Assembly (NCBI RefSeq): GCF_004359215.1
Contig: NC_090624.1
Coordinates: 1,908,503-1,972,502 of the forward strand
Reading direction: 5' to 3'
Source: Bremia lactucae
Lineage: Eukaryota > Oomycota > Peronosporomycetes > Peronosporales > Peronosporaceae
DNA length: 64,000 bases
The translations under genes and the position numbers were made by a program. This document shows, piece after piece, positions 42,700-52,920 of the stretch (position 1 is the stretch's first letter; each line of letters begins with the position of its first letter). The notes below the pieces were generated by a model. It was given only the letters and a program-made list of their open reading frames with translations. It ran no database searches and had not been told where the DNA came from.

Positions 42700-45600
42700 G
42701 ACCTAACGGCAACTTGGGTTTACGCAATTGTTTCAAGCTTCTGTGCTTAAATTACGACAGCGCGAACCTTTGGATGGCCTATTGCCAAGACATCATTTCT
42801 TGCTACGCAGTGTGCTTGATGCAGCAGCCCCACCTATCGTTTGTTCTACTGACAAGCTCGAACCGACCTCAGTGGCCGAGTGGTTAAGCACTGGGACTGG
42901 GACCGGGAGGTACGTGGATCGATACCCGCGGAGGGCGGTACGATGACACATCGCCGGAGAAAGGCTAAAAAGCAGACAAGCAACCATCCAATGGATGGCC
43001 GCCCTGCCAACCCGCACCGAAGGTGTGTGATAGTTGGGTGGGAGGAGGCCCTGTAGCCAAAATTCCCCATAGTGTAATGAGGGGTGCGGGGTTCCAATAA
43101 GAGAACTTCGTCAAAATTGAATCTCTACTGACAAGCTCGATCATAAATATGCGTACTGCTGGACGTTTCTAAATGCGAACTTATTTCAAAAACTTTAACC
43201 TTACGCTGGCATGACGCGGTTGTGTCCTTTAAATTTTGGTGATGTGCAAACAACAAGTGATTCTGATTGGCTTCCCGCTGCAACACTGTGATAAGGTGGT
43301 CTTTTCATTTGGCAACTTAATACGAGCGACGGGACATATTGCACTAATTGCCGGTTGAAGTTTGCGCATCATGTCCGCACGCAAGCGACTACCGCCACCT
43401 AGCGTGGCAGTCGCAGCTTCTTCCATTAGCTCCCCATCGAAAGCGTCTTTATGTGCATGTATACAGGCCTCGGCAAGCTCTTTTTACTCCGACGACTGAT
43501 GTTGCGCACAGAGCAACGAACGCAAGCGGAAGCAGCGACAATAGTCGAACAGGGGATCCTCCAACGAGTACTCCATTTTAAAAAAGGTATTCGCATTTGC
43601 GCTTTGACAAGAGCAGAATCGATTCATTTAGGAACCGAGGAAAAGTTTAGGTAATGAGATACTAGGCGGTGGCGCGCGAATTTGATACAAGGAAACGCGC
43701 GACGCGCGAGCTCGACGGATTGAAATTGGCCAATACACGTCCATAGATGCAACTCGATACATTGCCTCAGCGGCCAAGATGGCGAGATGGCAACAGCAGT
43801 TGGCGATTAGCGTCCTTAAAAGTTCTTTATTGCCCTCGGATGAGAATGACATGAGTGATCGTAGTCATGCCAAAATAATGAACACGGAGCTTTCGGAGGC
43901 ATATATATTGCCTATTCCGAACCAATTGGACAGGAGTTTCAGCTGAATTCGGACTTGATGCTTCCTGGAATGGATCCTTGACCTCACATACACGAGAAAT
44001 TCCAGAAGAATGCGGATCGAAGCTGCCTTGCGTATCGTTCCTTCGTGACCGTCTTTTTATGGAAAAGCATGAGCATGTGTGGACAGGATGGTTGGGCACG
44101 CGATATAGCAAGCGGCGAGGTTGTATGCAATTTGGGCTTGGTTGATTGTGGGTGTAGTTGGTGTATTCCGGTGGCTGGGTATTTTTCGCTCTTTGTTGCA
44201 GCCCAACGTCTTGTCACTGGTACCGGATGCTCTGGCAATTGCGTCATATTTGAATGCACTGCTATTGGATGAGCACGAGTAACAATTATATATTAAACAA
44301 CTTAATGCTCATGGCTTGCGGGTCTTCAGAATGGCAAGGTGGCAGCTACTTGTTGCTGTTTTTGCTGTACGTGATGATTCTGCACTTTGGTCGTCGAATG
44401 TTTCAATTGATTGCACACTGTGAAAGCTGGTAAAAGAATATCGAGCGCGTTTCCTCACAGGAAAGGAACGAGCCTGGAGAATGAAGTAAGTTATTCGCAG
44501 CCATTGCCCTGTTGGTCCTTATCGCAATGAACAATTAACGTATGGCGAGCGAGGTCTTATAATAGTGTGCTCCTTGTACATTTTGATTGCTGTTAGGCTG
44601 CGCGAGCAACAATTTGACATCAATTCTTAAATGTTGTTGGATTATGCGTGGCATTACGGAAACAGATCCTTTCAGCCTCACGTCATCAAGATGTGGGACT
44701 GGAAGATCCGTTTATGTATTGTACTGCTGTGATTGCTTTAATGCTACTTGCGTTTAAGCGAGTTAAACCAAGTTAAAATTGATTCGGATCATTCTTCGCA
44801 TCATGGCCAAACAGCATCCTATTCTCCAAAGTTTGTGCTCTGCAATTGCGCGAGCGTTAGGAACTTCTTTTTGCGGAGAAATACATGGACAAGATGGAAA
44901 AGTTTCGGGCTTATAGTGAAAAGAAGCGTCTTGAAGCTTTAATCGATAATGGTGCTCGTCGTAGTTGGACAAGCTTTTTGTCGTAGGCGGTACTGCGCAC
45001 ATGGCATAAACTATCTCTTTAATGACAATGGGACGCCGCAAATTTTGTCCGAAGACGTCAGAACGAGTAGCTCCACCAAAGTGATTTCCATTCGAAGATT
45101 TCGAGTTTGAGATGTCCATTTGCAGTCTTTGTGAATCAAGGTTTTGGAACTACACGAAAGAATCAAGCTTCATGAATTTACATTACGATTCAAAACATTT
45201 CCGAGGTATTTCATGCTCTATCGCGCACGGTCCAAAGGTTTTGTCACCATGCCAAGCGTAGTCATACAAGAAGTCGGAGTCGACGACACCGTCTCTGTGA
45301 CGCGAAAACCGGAAAGAGGAGCTTTTTGAACACGAACAATCGACGTCATTTACGCAGTTTTACAAAATGTTTATTTCACCATCTATTGATGGCGAAACGA
45401 TGGGGGTGTTCGATACACCTTTAAAGCCACTTTATCGATGCGAGAAGCGAGAATAAGTACAGTGCAAAGAAGCATTCCGCGTTTTGAATGCCACAACCGG
45501 ACGACGATATAGAATGAGTTGGTTATTCTAATGTTCTGGCAAGAACAAGGAGGTTACTTTTCGAAGTGGGGTGAACGATAGTGAAAACACGACGAGGGAC

Positions 45601-45900
45601 AATAAGTATCAACATCCTTCCAGCGCCTCGAAAGAGCAGCTCTTACAAAGCTTAGCTCGTTTTATTTAAAGTGTCACTATACGACTTAAGACGTTGCTCG
45701 TCATAAACTTTCGAGTTTCCTCCATGGTCTCTCGACTTTGATCCTAGAGCAGTCGAGAAATTCAAGTTATCTTTACAATTGCTTATGCACAAATTAAAAT
45801 TGTCATATTTGTTTTCGTCAATAGCAATTATGGCGACGTTTTAATTCGGACTAACAAGATTAAATGCCTGAAGCAGTAAAAGCAATCAATAATAACTAAT
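42700..45900 (+). pseudogene. Decayed unidentified gene region split by a SINE
   Basis: Plus-strand frames give natural-looking protein in pieces: KLRQREPLDGLLPRHHFLLR and DAAAPPIVCSTDKL before the SINE, resuming with HKYAYCWTFLNANLFQKL after it. Further on are MARWQQQLAISVLKSSLLPS (43779 onward), a hydrophobic stretch GLGLIVGVVGVFRWLGIFRS (about 44125-44185), and DALAIASYLNALLLDEHE. Helices near 44650-44760 include GLEDPFMYCTAVIALMLLAF. Many stops intervene. The hydrophobic runs suggest a former membrane protein, but I do not recognise it, and several genes could be merged here. Confidence 0.35.
42862..43123 (+). mobile_element. tRNA-derived SINE with 17-bp target duplication
   Basis: 262 bp, flanked by perfect 17-base repeats TCTACTGACAAGCTCGA at 42845-42861 and 43124-43140. 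The A box TGGCCGAGTGGTTAAGC (42873-42889) resembles class II (Ser/Leu) tRNA. A B-box-like GTGGATCGATACCC lies near 42914-42927. The tRNA-unrelated body matches the SINE at 3808-4040. There is no poly-A tail; the end is AATTGAATC. It splits a decayed coding frame. Confidence 0.92.
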
Positions 45901-45975
45901 CGCTAAAAAGTTATCACGAGAGCCTATTCCAAGCCGCGCATTTATATCTCGACTGCTCCATCGAGAGCCACTTGC

Positions 45976-46272
45976 TTATCTCGCGCGCTGACGCATTTTT
46001 CGGCGCTTGCGACGAAGGCGACGCATACGTTTCTTACGCCACTTGGCACGCATACCACCATTCACAGAAAGGAGCATTTTTAACGTGTCGCACTCACCAA
46101 CGGCATAGTCAGAAAGCGATCCGCAATTTAGCTGTTTACCGGCGCAAACCAGACGAAAGTCGTGGATGTATTCCACGCTTTCGACAGCCTCCTTCACAGA
46201 AGCCACCGAGGCATCCGCCGCCACGCTTAGCGTCAAGGGGCTGCCCGATAAAGTTTCAACGAAAATCTGCAT
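45976..46272 (-). CDS. Ubiquitin-like domain fused to ribosomal protein eL41
   Basis: 98 residues, intact frame, ATG 46272. Residues 1-73 form a ubiquitin-like fold sequence (MQIFVETLSGSPLTLSV start, FRLVCAGKQLNCGSLSDY core) ending VNGG. It is clearly not ubiquitin and is closer in style and length to the FUBI domain that precedes eS30 in animals. Residues 74-98 begin MRAKWRKKRMRRLRRKRR and are a complete 25-residue eL41, the tiny basic large-subunit protein. The Gly72-Gly73 pair before Met74 is the expected cut site for a deubiquitinase, releasing mature eL41. Known ubiquitin fusions carry eL40 or eS31, and FUBI carries eS30; I know of no established Ubl-eL41 fusion. Flanking sequence is AT-rich and gene-free. 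Confidence 0.92.
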   Translation of the reverse strand: MQIFVETLSGSPLTLSVAADASVASVKEAVESVEYIHDFRLVCAGKQLNCGSLSDYAVGECDTLKMLLSVNGGMRAKWRKKRMRRLRRKRRKMRQRAR

Positions 46273-46955
46273 GCTTTCCTTCTGGATGCTCAGATGCTAG
46301 TGACGCGACAAGTAAAAGTCATCGTTAGTCTTTGATTGATAAAGATATATTCATATAAATGGAAGCCTCTACGCACCCGGACCAACGTTCCAAGCAGAGC
46401 AGTCAGCAGAAAGTGACTGGTGAGTCGACGAAGACACTCGGGGCTAGATAAATAAGCAAGAGCTTGTCCGCAGATGTTTTATCTTTATTTAATTTCGCAT
46501 CTTTATGATTTTATAGTTGACCTCTGGTAGCCAATCAAGGTATTGAGGTGGTTCACAAATTTTGCTTTAAGCTTTAGACTTAAATAAAAATGAGCAAATG
46601 TCTGTCAACTCGACAGAAATAGCTTCCGTAGGTCAATAGCGCAGGGTTCTTAACTAGAGTATTGCAGGGATTTGTTCCAAATTTGCCAGCAACATTTCCT
46701 TTTCCAGAGGTAAACAAACCATTGAGAAGTCACAATGGTCCCGCCTAGCTTTTGTGCCAAATTAGTGCCATCTTATTTAAATATTTTCGTAATTCCAAAA
46801 AGTAATAAATTCGGAAAGCCTGCGCGTCAAGCAATCTGGAACTCGATTGTGTCTAATATTACGATGAAAAGGTGATAATCGAGAAATCTCTGTGGGCAAA
46901 CTCTCAGAAGTAATTTTCTTTAGAATAATGCTGCTCTTGATATGAATATTTAAAG
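46273..46955. other. Upstream of the Ubl-eL41 gene, no other gene seen
   Basis: AT-rich sequence between the fusion gene start and gypsy element H. It should contain the ribosomal-protein promoter on the minus strand. No open frame or repeat boundary is supportable. Confidence 0.4.
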
Positions 46956-47461
46956 TGTAATGCGGTGTCCGTTACATTTATTTGTTATTTACAATAGGAT
47001 GAATACTAATATTAGTTTTTATGAGAGGAATTAAGTAAAGAAGAACAAAATTGTTATCTTTGATAATTTTGACTTAATAATTTGATATTACTTAATTTAG
47101 AAATTTTGACGCAATAAAACATCAGCTCTATTGATTGGTTGATTTGAGTTTGAATCAACCCCGCCAATCGTCACAAGACACGATTGTGCGGTGCGCAAGG
47201 AGGGCCATACATAGTTAATTATAAATATAAAATAGTCAGTAGTAGATAGAAGATCGTTACGTAGGAACTCAATATATTAATACAGATTTACTTTTCTCTT
47301 CTTAAGCCTTAGATTTTACCTTGAATAGCTAAGACTACGTAGCTACTTAAAACCTTTCTCTGTACGTCGTGTACGTGAAGAAGTCAAGGCACGCCACCTT
47401 CACTGAAATCAGTGAGGGTGACTAGTATTGTTGTCAGTACTAGAAAGGGTGGCTCGTTACA
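46956..47461 (+). mobile_element. 5' LTR of element H, clean boundaries
   Basis: 506 bp, start TGTAATGCGGTGTCCGTTA, end GGTGGCTCGTTACA, followed by CC and TGGTACCACTTTGTAGTC. The best-bounded LTR of the family here. U5 hairpins ACCTTCACTG..CAGTGAGGGT and GACTAGTATTG..CAGTACTAG are paired. Confidence 0.88.
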
Positions 47462-47518
47462 CCTGGTACCACTTTGTAGTCTGTTCAACGGCCAACGCAT
47501 ATTTTATCAAACGAGGAC

Positions 47519-48420
47519 ATGTTGGATGATGAAGAGGGAGCTTTTCATGTTCCTCAAGAACGCTACCACGCAATGCGTAAAAGGTTCACTCATCTGAGTG
47601 AACTTAATTCGAGAGCGATCGAACGCATGAGTTCGGTCGAAGGCGGGCCAGCCGTTGGCGCCATGCTGTTCACTCTGAACAGAGTTGAAATTCATGCGAG
47701 CATAGCCAAGAACATACAACATGAACTCGACCGAGCCAGAAAAAAGAAGCCTTGCTTCGTCAGCAAAGCTCTTAACACGCAGAGGTGTTCAGAGAACTGG
47801 GAGCTCAACGGCTGGAAGCAGCATTTACATGCTGCTAGCGGGCCGACGCTTCCGCGTCGACCCAGAAGCTTAAAAATAGAGATCTTTAAGCTTAAGGCCA
47901 GTGGAAGGCGATTACCTTTTAAGATGGTTCATCGAATTAGATGACGCCATAGAAGCTCGCCGTATCAATGATGATGCGAGGAAAGTGAAATTTGGCATGT
48001 CCAACTTAGCCGGACGTGCCAAATCTTGGGCCTTGGGGCTCAAGCTTCACGACCCATTAGTCTTTAAGTCGGCCGAGGTCTTTAAGACCCCGACCAGTAA
48101 ACAGTTGAGCCGCCATATGCCGAATTTGTAGCTCGAGCCGATATCTTGGATTTGAAGCAGGGCAAGCGTAACCTTCACGCTTATGCCCATCATACAAGAT
48201 ACCTGGTCAGTTGTACAGTTAGACATCCAATTGATGGTTCAAACACAGGTAACTGTGTTTATTTAAGGTCTTACGGATGGTCCTGTTAAGACTCACCTGT
48301 TTAGGCTTGTAGTTGAGTCGCTCGACCAAGCGATCTCCATAGCGGAGCAGGACGACTTTAGCAAGAAACAAAATTTGTCTACTCTGAAGCTTATTGTCCT
48401 TCGAGACAACAAAAGTGGGT
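47519..48420 (+). pseudogene. Element H gag
   Basis: MLDDEEGAFHVPQERYHAMR begins the frame. The helix AKNIQHELDRARKKKPC follows, then in shifted frames DYLLRWFIELDDAIEARRIN, SNLAGRAKSWALGLKLHDPL and KQGKRNLHAYAHHTRYLVSC. The knuckle region is not intact. Confidence 0.75.
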
Positions 48421-48871
48421 GGTCCAGAACTTATGTTTAGAGCCCTACGCCCAGTGCCTAGAAACATTGAGCGAAACGATCGACCTTCCGCTAGGGACAG
48501 CGGAGGACGAGGATTCGACGCCCTTGCGGAATTGCATCGGTAAAGCGGATAATACAAAACGGTCGTCGTCAGTAGGTGCGGAGCGCCCTACTGATTCAGC
48601 ATTGTCAAAAGACTTTGCAGACCTTTTGACTGAAGTTACTCCTCACACACAACCATTCTGTGTAACTGCCCCAGGCGATGAGGTTAACCTTATCACCTTT
48701 AAAATTATAGATTCAAATGAATTGCCACTAAAGTCCTATGTTGGTTGTGGGACGTCGAATAATTTTATTCTTCGCCTATTGCAAGAAGATTACAGACTCA
48801 AATTTATTGAGCGCGATATACCTCTAATGATAATGACAGTGCGCCTAGCATTACAGCGCATCTGTAACAGT
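48419..48871 (+). pseudogene. Element H protease, N-terminal part
   Basis: VGAERPTDSALSKDFADLLT precedes YVGCGTSNNFILRLLQEDYR, where the catalytic aspartate of DCGAS is replaced by glycine. MTVRLALQRICNS follows until the mitochondrial insert cuts the frame. Confidence 0.75.
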
Positions 48872-48874
48872 AAC

Positions 48875-49062
48875 CCTTTTCATTTAATTTAAAATTGATA
48901 AATGAATATTTAAAAAAAAAAAAAATTTATTAGAATGGTTCAAGAATAAATAATAATAAAAGCAATAAGTGGATGCCTTGGCATTAATTCATCTTTTAGG
49001 ACGTAAAATGCGAAAAGTTATATTTAATTTATATTTATTTTGATATATAAATTTCCTAACAA
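48875..49062 (+). other. NUMT: 5' end of mitochondrial large-subunit rRNA
   Basis: An AT-rich block whose 48955-49020 part reads AAAAGCAATAAGTGGATGCC then TTGGCATTAATTC and TAGGACGTAAAATGCGA. This is the conserved start of bacterial-type LSU rRNA (GTGGATGCC..TGGCA, GGACGT). The rest is about 80% A+T with a 14-A run, like mitochondrial spacer. It replaces nothing obvious in the gypsy protease, which continues on either side (CATCTGTAACAGTAAC and GTGTGGTTGGTATCCAAT). Confidence 0.85.
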
Positions 49063-49260
49063 GAAATGTGTGGTTGGTATCCAATAGACGTTAAAGGGTG
49101 AACAGAACGATGATGATTTCATCGTACTAGATTTGGATGACAAATTTGGTGTCATACTAGGAAAACCAATTCAAAGGATCGGAATTAGGGAAAAGCAAAA
49201 CCGTATTAATATAGTTCGTTTTCTGGTATTATTTCTCTTATAGGAAAAGATACTTACACC

Positions 49261-49834
49261 CATTACTAGACATTAATAAATTATAAACGCTTTTTGCATG
49301 CACACACAAATGGCAGGACTGCTAAATTTACTATGTTTTTTGTATTCCATTTGCTCTATAGTGAAACGATAAAGTGCCTTCTCGAGAATGAACATAGACT
49401 TTGCTTATCGTGTCCTGCAACTACTACCGAGCCTAAATATCTTTATCTCTGCCTGCTGTTTACCGTGAAGGCTAAATTTTGTGGCATATGCCAAATCTAA
49501 AGAAATATTGTGACAGCTAAACGAACGCCATGAAAAACGGCGACATTGCCGATTTTCTTCTAAAAATCGCAAAGTCAAAACGTTGTGGCCACGCGCAATC
49601 CTGCACTGAGCACACTAAGGGCACAAGCCCAGCGTTGAGAGCCTATTTAGCATAAAATGCTACAAGCCAAGCTCTCGATGTGGTAACAATAAGCAAAAGA
49701 GCTAACAAAATTCCATACAATGTGCACGGCAACAAAGCAATGAAATAATCACGTTGCCGACTTTGGTTCGACTCGCTGACTATTTCGACTCGAGCTTAAA
49801 CTCCTCCTTTTTTCAATCCTTGTAACTACCTCCT
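49261..49834. other. Downstream of MECR, no gene seen
   Basis: Contains the MECR 3' untranslated side and AT-rich sequence. One 68-codon plus-strand frame (49294-49500) lacks motifs and is not called. Confidence 0.4.
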
Positions 49835-51008
49835 TTACTCCATAAGCAGTACGACTTTGCGCTTCGTAGTACGATGAATAGCAGCTAGCAACGCGTCATC
49901 AAAGTCGGCAAACTTATACGTTTGAATCCACGTACGCAACTTTCCTGTTTCAACAAGTTTTGCGAGTTCCGAGAGCATCGTAGTTCGTTCTTCCACACTC
50001 GAATCGTGAACCCATTGACTGAGCCAAAATCCTTTGAGCGTAATGTCATGAAAAACAAGCGACCCCGTGCCCACGGACACGGCTTCTTTACTCATGCCTC
50101 CGTACGTAACATGCACGCCCTTTTTCGCAAGCACTTGAGCCATTTCATAACTCGTTTTGCCACCAACGCAATTGAGTGCAAGCTTTGGACGCGGCAAATC
50201 CGACACAAGCTCTTTAAACTTGGCCGAGCCCATGTACTCGGCCGTACATACAATGGTAGCACCCAAGTTTTTCAAATGGGTCACCGTGACATCATAGTCC
50301 CCATCGTCACGAATGATATTAATCGTTTGAAGTCCACGCAGAGCTGCTAATTGAATCACCGCCTGCCCTACGGCACTATTCGCGCCATTTTGAATCACGA
50401 CATCGCCCTTATGAAGGGGTACGAAATCCGCCAGCATACGATACGCAGCGGATGGATTGACGGCTAACGTTGCGGCGTCTTGAATCGTAATTTTCTCGGA
50501 AATTTTCATCACTTCGGTACTTTTCGCAACCGCTTTGCTACGCCATGTCCCTGCACATACATATACCATGAGAACTATTCACGTATTGGGAGATCAATTG
50601 AAAGAAAGACGCACCAAAGCCAGGACTTGTAGGAATCACGCGGTCATTCACTTTGACAGTAGTGACGCCAGCCCCCACGGCAGTGACAATAGCGACCCCT
50701 TCATTCCCAGCCACCGCGGGAAACGTGGGTTTAATTGCATACGCGCCTTGTATTTGAGACAAGTCGGATACATTAATTGGTGCGGCAAGAAATTTGAGGG
50801 ACACTTGGCCCTTGGTTAAAGCGACATCCTTGTCGTCTGCCTCCATTCTAGAAAACGAGTACAATGTTGTGAATTTAAACGGCACATTAGCTGCGAGAAT
50901 GACTACATACTGAAGGACAGAGAGTGGGTGACCGAATTCCGAGTAGCGGACAGTGCTCATAGAGCGTTTGCCCTGTGCAACAAGGCTTTTTGCGACAGTG
51001 GATATCAT
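49835..51008 (-). CDS. MECR: Mitochondrial trans-2-enoyl-CoA/ACP reductase, 3 exons
   Basis: Exons 51008-50911, 50847-50615 and 50550-49835 join to 349 codons (348 residues plus stop). Introns 50848-50910 (63 bp, GTATGT..CTAG) and 50551-50614 (64 bp, GTGCGT..GCAG) fit oomycete size. The splice restores [12 protein letters not shown]. The enzyme performs the NADPH-dependent last step of mitochondrial fatty-acid synthesis, supplying lipoate precursors. The Ser/Lys-rich start ([20 protein letters not shown]) looks mitochondrial. The GroES-like part has [12 protein letters not shown] (substrate Asn-Asp region) and [11 protein letters not shown]. The Rossmann motif reads [19 protein letters not shown], the MECR variant of the glycine-rich loop. 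KLALNCVGG and [10 protein letters not shown] follow. Intact. Confidence 0.93.
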
Positions 51009-51969
51009 GGAGGAAGACCGGACTTTGACACGATGGTCTTGAGCGGCTGCAAAGAAGACAATTTCTTTTCACTTGATATTTGTATTGATTTGGACTATTA
51101 AAACAATTGTAGTCACCACTTGTAAACCTGTTGAGCTGCATAGTATGATCAAAATGATACTTTTTACGTAAAAAGAGTGACGTAAGAAGTCCGACGCGCG
51201 CTGCTCCAAGGAATGTCAGCATTAATAATTAAACCAAGTCGAAGACAAACGACATTAAAGATTTAAAGATTTAATCCCAATGATTAAGAAAAGTTTGAGA
51301 TCCGTTAATTGCGCCTGGGGGGTCATTGACGTTCCCTGGAACGCGGTGCTCAGACCAATGCTGTGGACAAAATTTTGTTGACGGGATCCTTCTTTACTAA
51401 ATCATTAGACTGTCTCGGCCAATATGCTTTCTCAGTGATCACGTGATAAAATAATCTTTGAGATCTGAAGTAACCATGTTGCCAACATACATCCTGAGAG
51501 AAAGCCAACACAATTTTACGTATATATCTAATTAGTTTTTCATAAGGCCATCATGATAGCTGCGTTAAAATTCGCGTAAGGGTGTGCGTGGTTTCTCTTG
51601 CAGTTGTACTGCAAAACCTACTCACGAACCCTTTTTTTCTATATAAATTGGTCGCAGGTGCCATAGCATTCATAATTCTCGAAAGAAGATCGGAATAGAG
51701 ACTCTAGACTCCTCTGTTAAAAATCAAATTTACTCATGTTGATATTCCTACAACTATATACGTAGTGCTTCATTTCACTCAGCCAAAGTTTGCGACAACT
51801 GCTTCTAAACTGCCACAACTAACATGCATTATAGCAATTGCGTAGGCTTCGCTCTTGAATACCGCCATCGTCACGACAAAAAAGGCAATCACAGCAAATA
51901 CTAGCACTGTAAAGTACATCATCGCTCGTAACGACGACCGGACGGATCCAAATTCCGACTCGCCAGTAG
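51009..51969. other. Upstream of MECR, mostly non-coding
   Basis: No convincing gene. A minus-strand frame near 51779-51925 starts MMYFTVLVFAVIAFFVVTMA, a signal-peptide or membrane-like helix, and ends after about 47 residues. It may be a relic or chance. Confidence 0.35.
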
Positions 51970-52105
51970 TGTAACGGGGTGTATGGTTACATGAAATTAC
52001 CACTTAAAGGTTTTAAATAAATATAATTTCTAAATGGTAGATAATATTTCGAGAGTATTATCATGTAAAGTAATTGTCTTCAAATATTATCTACCTTTAA
52101 AAACG
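51970..52105 (+). repeat. LTR start fragment with inverted-repeat structure
   Basis: TGTAACGGGGTGTATGGTTA and then CATGAAATTACCACTTAAAGG match the U3 start of LTR A (8838 leftwards). The fragment contains inverted arms (GGTAGATAATATTT near 52036 and AAATATTATCTACC near 52083) and stops at about 52105. Confidence 0.7.
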
Positions 52106-52179
52106 CATCACCCATCGCTCCAAGCACACCTAGCGCCAAGATTGTCACGGTTGCGGATGCAAGAACATTGCGCCAACTG

Positions 52180-52920
52180 TCAGTATTTCTCATTCCAGCG
52201 TCTCAACGTACCACATGAAGACAAAGTGTGATGGCAGTCGCGTGAAATCACTGTCACGTGAGCAATTGGTCGAGTAGCGCTATGTACACCTCGCAAAAGA
52301 TGTATACAAATGTCGTGGCAAACGTCATCCATGTAGCATACGAAAACACCGTATGCGAATAAACCATGGCGTTCAAGCAAAAAGAAATCAACTGCCACAT
52401 GCAATGCGCTTTCGGGCCAACGAAGTCTCACCTGCGCCATTGGCCAATTTGCTTTGCAACATGGACATTGGAGACAACGCGACATCTTTTGCTTTACCAG
52501 GCTGAATCAAATTCAAGTTCGTTTTTTAATGACGCCGCCTCGTAGGTTACTGCAAAGACATCTTTTAACACATTAACGGGGATGACGGAGCGAAGTGGCT
52601 CTTTCAGCCTATAGTAATACCCTTCAAGGCATTCGTGACGCCACCACGAGTAATCGCCAAGACTTTATCTAACACATCTGGATGGCCATGATGCATTCGA
52701 TGTACAATGGATCCGCAAGCACGCGCTGCGAGAGCGTCCCAAAGACCAATTCCTGCCACGTTTCAAGCTTGGCCAACGAACGGGCATTTCCGTGACTTCC
52801 GCATGCCGATTATTGACACAGGTTGCGTCGAAGAATGCATATCGGCGGTACACAAGAGCTGAGGCATCTTAAGACTGGACAAACTTCCCCGCGTGTGAAT
52901 GAAATCGCATTGTTTTTATT
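52180..52920 (-). pseudogene. Unidentified decayed coding stretch
   Basis: Minus-strand pieces of natural composition occur in different frames: LETWQELVFGTLSQRVLADP and YIECIMAIQMC (about 52660-52780), DKVLAITRGGVTNALKGI (52610-52670), then a Cys-rich CLQCPCCKANWPMAQVRLRW (52420-52480). No family recognised. It could be the remnant of one host gene. Confidence 0.3.

Larger units (their letters stand above)
46956..49260 (+). mobile_element. Gypsy element H, 5' LTR to protease, with mitochondrial insert
   Basis: Plus-strand 5' LTR (46956-47461), primer site CC plus TGGTACCACTTTGTAGTC, gag and protease. The protease is interrupted at about 48875-49062 by mitochondrial rRNA-like DNA and resumes to LDDKFGVILG near 49160. 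It then jumps to a short minus-oriented LTR fragment (about 49175-49260). RT, RNase H and integrase are missing. Confidence 0.85.

Noticed and set aside
42873..42927. A tRNA-Ser or tRNA-Leu gene
   Set aside because: The A and B boxes are present, but no cloverleaf with acceptor stem closes, and the unit is repeated at 3808 with a tRNA-unrelated body and a target duplication. It is a SINE.
48950..49040. A bacterial or organelle contig contamination
   Set aside because: The rRNA-like block is under 200 bp and flanked on both sides by the same gypsy protease reading, so an inserted NUMT is simpler.
49294..49500. 68-codon frame with CxxC motifs downstream of MECR
   Set aside because: Short, AT-rich context, no recognisable domain and no splice or neighbour support.
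51779..51925. Small secreted effector starting MMYFTVLVFAVIAFF
   Set aside because: It has a signal-like helix but only about 25 residues after it, no RxLR- or CRN-type motif, and lies next to an LTR fragment. Evidence is insufficient.
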